From the NCBI GenBank assembly GCA_002335945.1, contig DDDD01000049.1, positions 1 to 7,710 of the forward strand: a stretch of DNA of 7,710 nt, given 5' to 3'. Positions within the stretch are counted from its first letter, which is position 1, and each line of letters begins with the position of its first letter. A program made the position numbers and the translations under genes. This document shows positions 5,660 to 7,710 of the stretch, piece after piece. The stretch is from Porticoccaceae bacterium UBA1989 (GTDB lineage Bacteria > Pseudomonadota > Gammaproteobacteria > Pseudomonadales > Porticoccaceae). Below the pieces are notes generated by a model. It was not told where the DNA came from and searched no databases. It saw nothing but the letters and a program-made list of their open reading frames with translations.

Positions 5660-6244
5660 ATGCTGCTATTACAGTCCAATAAAATACTAAGACAGCTCTG
5701 TCTGGTGGCTACTTTTATCACTAGCGCCCTTAGTGGGGCTGTTAACGGGGATACGTTGATGGTTGAAAATTTTGAGTCAAACCCCGAGCAGCGCTGGAAT
5801 TATGTCAGTGACCAGGTTATGGGCGGCGTTTCCACAGGGCAGGTGACCTATGGCCAGCAGGATGATGTGAGCTATGCCCATATGACAGGCACAGTGAGCA
5901 CCGAGAATAATGGCGGCTTTATCCAGCTGCGCAGCCGGATTGCCAAAGGCTCGGCAGAAGCAGCGGCGGGAGTGATGTTGCGCGTGCGCGGCAAACCGCA
6001 AAAATATTTTGTCCATCTACGCACTAGCGGTACTGTTCTACCCTGGCAGTACTATCAGGCGAGTTTTGATATCGACGAGCAATGGCAAACCATCAGGATA
6101 CCCCTCAGCGACTTTGCTCGTTCTGGGTCCTGGTTGGGCACTGCCGTCAAGTCTGCGTCTATTCGCAGTATAGGCGTGGTTGCCTTTGGTCGTGACCATG
6201 TTGCTGATATACAGATTGCTGAGGTTGGTTTTTACAGTCAGTGA
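5660..6244 (+). CDS. Secreted CIA30-domain protein
   Basis: This 194-residue protein starts at the ATG at 5660. Residues 1-30 look like a Sec signal peptide: basic residues at K8 and R11, then a hydrophobic stretch LCLVATFITSALSGAV, with cleavage probably before D31. Residues 33-192 match the CIA30 family (PF08547), seen in WNYVSDQVMGGVS (46-58), NNGGFIQLRSR (83-93), GVMLRVRGK (104-112) and YFVHLRT (116-122). The domain is a galactose-binding-like beta sandwich. In eukaryotes CIA30 assists complex I assembly, but a bacterial copy with an export signal is unlikely to do that, and its role here is unknown. GAGG at 5647-5650 lies nine bases before the ATG, with AAGGA closer still. The ORF stays open upstream to a GTG at 5555, but that start lies inside the TIGR03643 gene and would hide the signal peptide. 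Confidence 0.87.
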   Translation: MLLLQSNKILRQLCLVATFITSALSGAVNGDTLMVENFESNPEQRWNYVSDQVMGGVSTGQVTYGQQDDVSYAHMTGTVSTENNGGFIQLRSRIAKGSAEAAAGVMLRVRGKPQKYFVHLRTSGTVLPWQYYQASFDIDEQWQTIRIPLSDFARSGSWLGTAVKSASIRSIGVVAFGRDHVADIQIAEVGFYSQ

Positions 6245-6257
6245 TTCTGATGCTCAA

Positions 6258-6286
6258 TTGACATCGTTCTAATCTTCGATAATGAT
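6258..6286 (+). promoter_or_regulatory. Candidate sigma-70 promoter of the cysteine synthase homologue
   Basis: A perfect -35 box TTGACA (6258-6263) is followed after 17 bases by AATGAT (6281-6286), four of six matches to the -10 box; an overlapping GATAAT at 6278-6283 scores better but is too close. Transcription would begin near 6293, about 36 bases before the ATG. The gene is therefore probably expressed separately from the CIA30 gene upstream. Confidence 0.55.
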
Positions 6287-6328
6287 CTACGCTTACTGAG
6301 CGAGTTGTTAATCAAAGGGAGAGCAGGC

Positions 6329-7426
6329 ATGTCAGATACAGACCCACATTTAAATCCGCGAACCACCGAAGGGCGCGGTAAACTCTACAGCAGTATTTTA
6401 GATACGATTGGTGATACGCCGGTTGTTCAGGTAAAAAAACTCGCGCCAGATAATGTGCGCCTGTATGTCAAAGCGGAGTTTTTTAATCCCGCCGGATCGG
6501 TTAAAGATCGCTTGGCCATTAGCATCATTGAAGAGGCCGAGCGCAGCGGCGCCCTAAAGCCCGGACAGACCGTTATTGAAGCCACTAGCGGCAACACAGG
6601 TGTTGGCTTGGCAATGGTCTGTGCTGCCAAGGGATACCCCTTTGTGGCGACTATGCCTACCAGTGTTTCGGTTGAGCGGCGCAAGCTAATGCGCTTTTTG
6701 GGTGCCAAGGTTATTCTTACACCAAAGGCCAATAAGGCCATGGGTTGCTACCTAAAAGCGGTAGAGCTTGCAGATGCCAATGGCTGGTTTCTGGCTCGTC
6801 AGTTTGAATCGGACGCCAATGCCTTGATCCATGAAAATACCACAGCGCGAGAAATACTGGCGGATTTCGCTGGCGACAAACTCGATTACTGGGTGACCGG
6901 CTACGGCACCGGGGGTACATTTTCAGGCGTGGCCAAGGTACTTCGCAAAGAGCGCCCCGAGACCAAAATTATTCTTAGCGAGCCGATTAATGCTCAGCTG
7001 ATTGAAAGTGGTGTAGTACAGGAACGTGGCGAGGGTGGGGCACCTGCAGGGACTCATCCAGCCTTTGAACCGCACCTTATTCAGGGTTGGACGCCAGACT
7101 TTATTCCCGCCGTTTTACAGGAGTCCATCGATCAGAAGCGCTTTGACGAGCTGGCTCCTATCGATGCCCAAGAAGGTATTGAGGCATCCAAATTACTGGC
7201 GCGTAAAGAGGGCATCTTTACCGGTATATCTGGTGGCTGTACTTTTGCCGTGGCCCAGGAAATTGCAGCAACGGCAGCGCCGGGCACAGTCATTCTCTGT
7301 ATGTTGCCCGATACTGGCGAACGCTATCTGTCATCGCCCCTGTTTGAAGGCGTAGGCGAAGCGATGAACAGCGAAGAGATTGCCCTGTCGACCTCTACAC
7401 CCGGCTTTCACCTGGTTGATGAGTAG
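6329..7426 (+). CDS. PLP-dependent cysteine synthase family protein (CysK-like)
   Basis: This is a fold type II PLP enzyme of 365 residues, related to O-acetylserine sulfhydrylase and the catalytic domain of cystathionine beta-synthase. The PLP lysine is K59 in NPAGSVKDR. The substrate loop TSGNTG is at 86-91, the phosphate-binding GTGGT at 193-197, and the serine that should contact the pyridine nitrogen is S301 in GISGGCTFA. PDTGERYLSSPLF near the C-terminus is typical of CysK. It is about 40 residues longer than E. coli CysK (323), with an N-terminal extension of roughly 15 residues, a longer loop at about 222-248 and a C-terminal tail. GISGGC replaces the common GISSGAA, so cysteine synthase activity is probable but not proven. 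ATG at 6329 is chosen over an in-frame TTG at 6305 because AGGGAG at 6316-6321 lies seven bases upstream. Confidence 0.88.
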   Translation: MSDTDPHLNPRTTEGRGKLYSSILDTIGDTPVVQVKKLAPDNVRLYVKAEFFNPAGSVKDRLAISIIEEAERSGALKPGQTVIEATSGNTGVGLAMVCAAKGYPFVATMPTSVSVERRKLMRFLGAKVILTPKANKAMGCYLKAVELADANGWFLARQFESDANALIHENTTAREILADFAGDKLDYWVTGYGTGGTFSGVAKVLRKERPETKIILSEPINAQLIESGVVQERGEGGAPAGTHPAFEPHLIQGWTPDFIPAVLQESIDQKRFDELAPIDAQEGIEASKLLARKEGIFTGISGGCTFAVAQEIAATAAPGTVILCMLPDTGERYLSSPLFEGVGEAMNSEEIALSTSTPGFHLVDE

Positions 7427-7452
7427 CCGATAAATAGTTGAGTAACAAACAG

Positions 7453-7710
7453 TTACGTTTGCCGCGCGGCAAAAGCCTCTAACTGTGCCTCTGTAGCTGG
7501 TGGTTGGTGATTTTCCTTCCACTGGCTGTAGGGCATGCCATAAATAGCCTCACGGGCCTGGTCATAATCCATTTCAATGGCGCGCTCTTCAGCGGCAGCC
7601 AGATACCATTTACTGAGACAGTTGCGACAAAAGTCTGCCAGTATCATTAGATCAATATTCTGCACATCTTTGTTGTCGTCGAGATGTTTTAGCAGACGGC
7701 GAAAAGCAGC
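7453..7710 (-). CDS. DUF1244 family protein (5' end outside window)
   Basis: The visible 85 codons run from the window edge to a TAA at 7453-7455. They carry the DUF1244 (PF06844, SMc04008-like) signature: FRRLLKHLDDNKDVQNIDLM, FCRNCLSKWY with a CxxC pair, AAEERAIEMD, and AREAIYGMPYSQWKENHQ. The family is small (around 100 residues), so probably only some 10-15 N-terminal residues are missing. A GTG at 7665 could be mistaken for a start, but the family-conserved LLKHLDDNKD lies upstream of it, so the true start is beyond 7710. The function is unknown, and the CxxC might bind metal or act in redox chemistry (inference). The tail PPATEAQLEAFAARQT is a plausible family C-terminus. It converges on the cysteine synthase homologue, with 26 bases between the two stops. 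Confidence 0.88.
   Translation of the reverse strand, partial: AAFRRLLKHLDDNKDVQNIDLMILADFCRNCLSKWYLAAAEERAIEMDYDQAREAIYGMPYSQWKENHQPPATEAQLEAFAARQT
7458..7473. repeat. Perfect 16-bp palindrome at the 3' end of the DUF1244 gene
   Basis: TTTGCCGCGCGGCAAA reads the same on both strands and lies inside the last codons of the DUF1244 gene, 32 bases after the stop of the convergent gene. As RNA it could form a 6-bp stem with a GCGC loop. A smaller dyad (GTAAC at 7442-7446, GTTAC at 7452-7456) is adjacent. No T-run follows on either strand, so it is at best a weak terminator; it could also be a protein-binding site. Confidence 0.45.

Noticed and set aside
7453..7665. A complete 70-residue minus-strand gene starting at GTG 7665
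   Set aside because: The frame stays open to the window edge and the upstream codons encode the conserved LLKHLDDNKD of DUF1244, so the gene is truncated by the window.

Overview
The window looks like ordinary chromosomal DNA from a free-living, probably marine, gammaproteobacterium. The evidence is a Tdh/Kbl threonine-catabolism pair very close to the E. coli proteins, a stand-alone AlkB alkane hydroxylase with an AraC-type regulator, a TIGR03643/DUF2805 protein, a secreted CIA30-domain protein and a DUF1244 protein. This mix suggests hydrocarbon-degrading oceanic lineages (Spongiibacteraceae, Cellvibrionales or similar), but the genus cannot be settled from the sequence. I see no insertion sequence, phage gene, tRNA, rRNA or CRISPR array. 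Coding density is high and no gene-free stretch exceeds about 170 bases.

Layout. (1) 1-1572, plus strand: the 3' third of tdh, then complete kbl, the two enzymes that convert threonine to glycine and acetyl-CoA. A strong symmetric hairpin terminator (1593-1624) and a 16-bp tandem duplication (1628-1659) follow. (2) 1679-2875, minus strand: alkB, with all nine expected iron-binding histidines but Asn at the site that gates chain length. (3) 2876-3019: a divergent control region with a candidate regulator dyad. (4) 3020-4003, plus strand: the AraC-family regulator, the likely controller of alkB. (5) 4000-5148, minus strand: a lipoprotein of the class C beta-lactamase/6-aminohexanoate-dimer hydrolase fold, converging on the regulator with a 4-base overlap. 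(6) 5319-6244, plus strand: a TIGR03643 protein preceded by 18-bp tandem repeats and a non-ATG start, then a tightly spaced secreted CIA30-domain protein. (7) 6329-7426, plus strand: a PLP-dependent cysteine synthase homologue with its own sigma-70-like promoter. (8) 7453-7710, minus strand: a DUF1244 protein cut by the window edge.

How the genes fit together. tdh and kbl form a catabolic operon. alkB and the AraC-type gene form a divergent enzyme/regulator pair like alkM/alkR of Acinetobacter. The TIGR03643 and CIA30 genes look co-transcribed. The other genes are single units with no clear shared pathway. I found no convincing new multi-gene system. The best leads are the AlkB gate residue, the dyad between alkB and its regulator, the atypical third motif of the lipoprotein hydrolase, and the repeat-bearing 5' end of the TIGR03643 gene.
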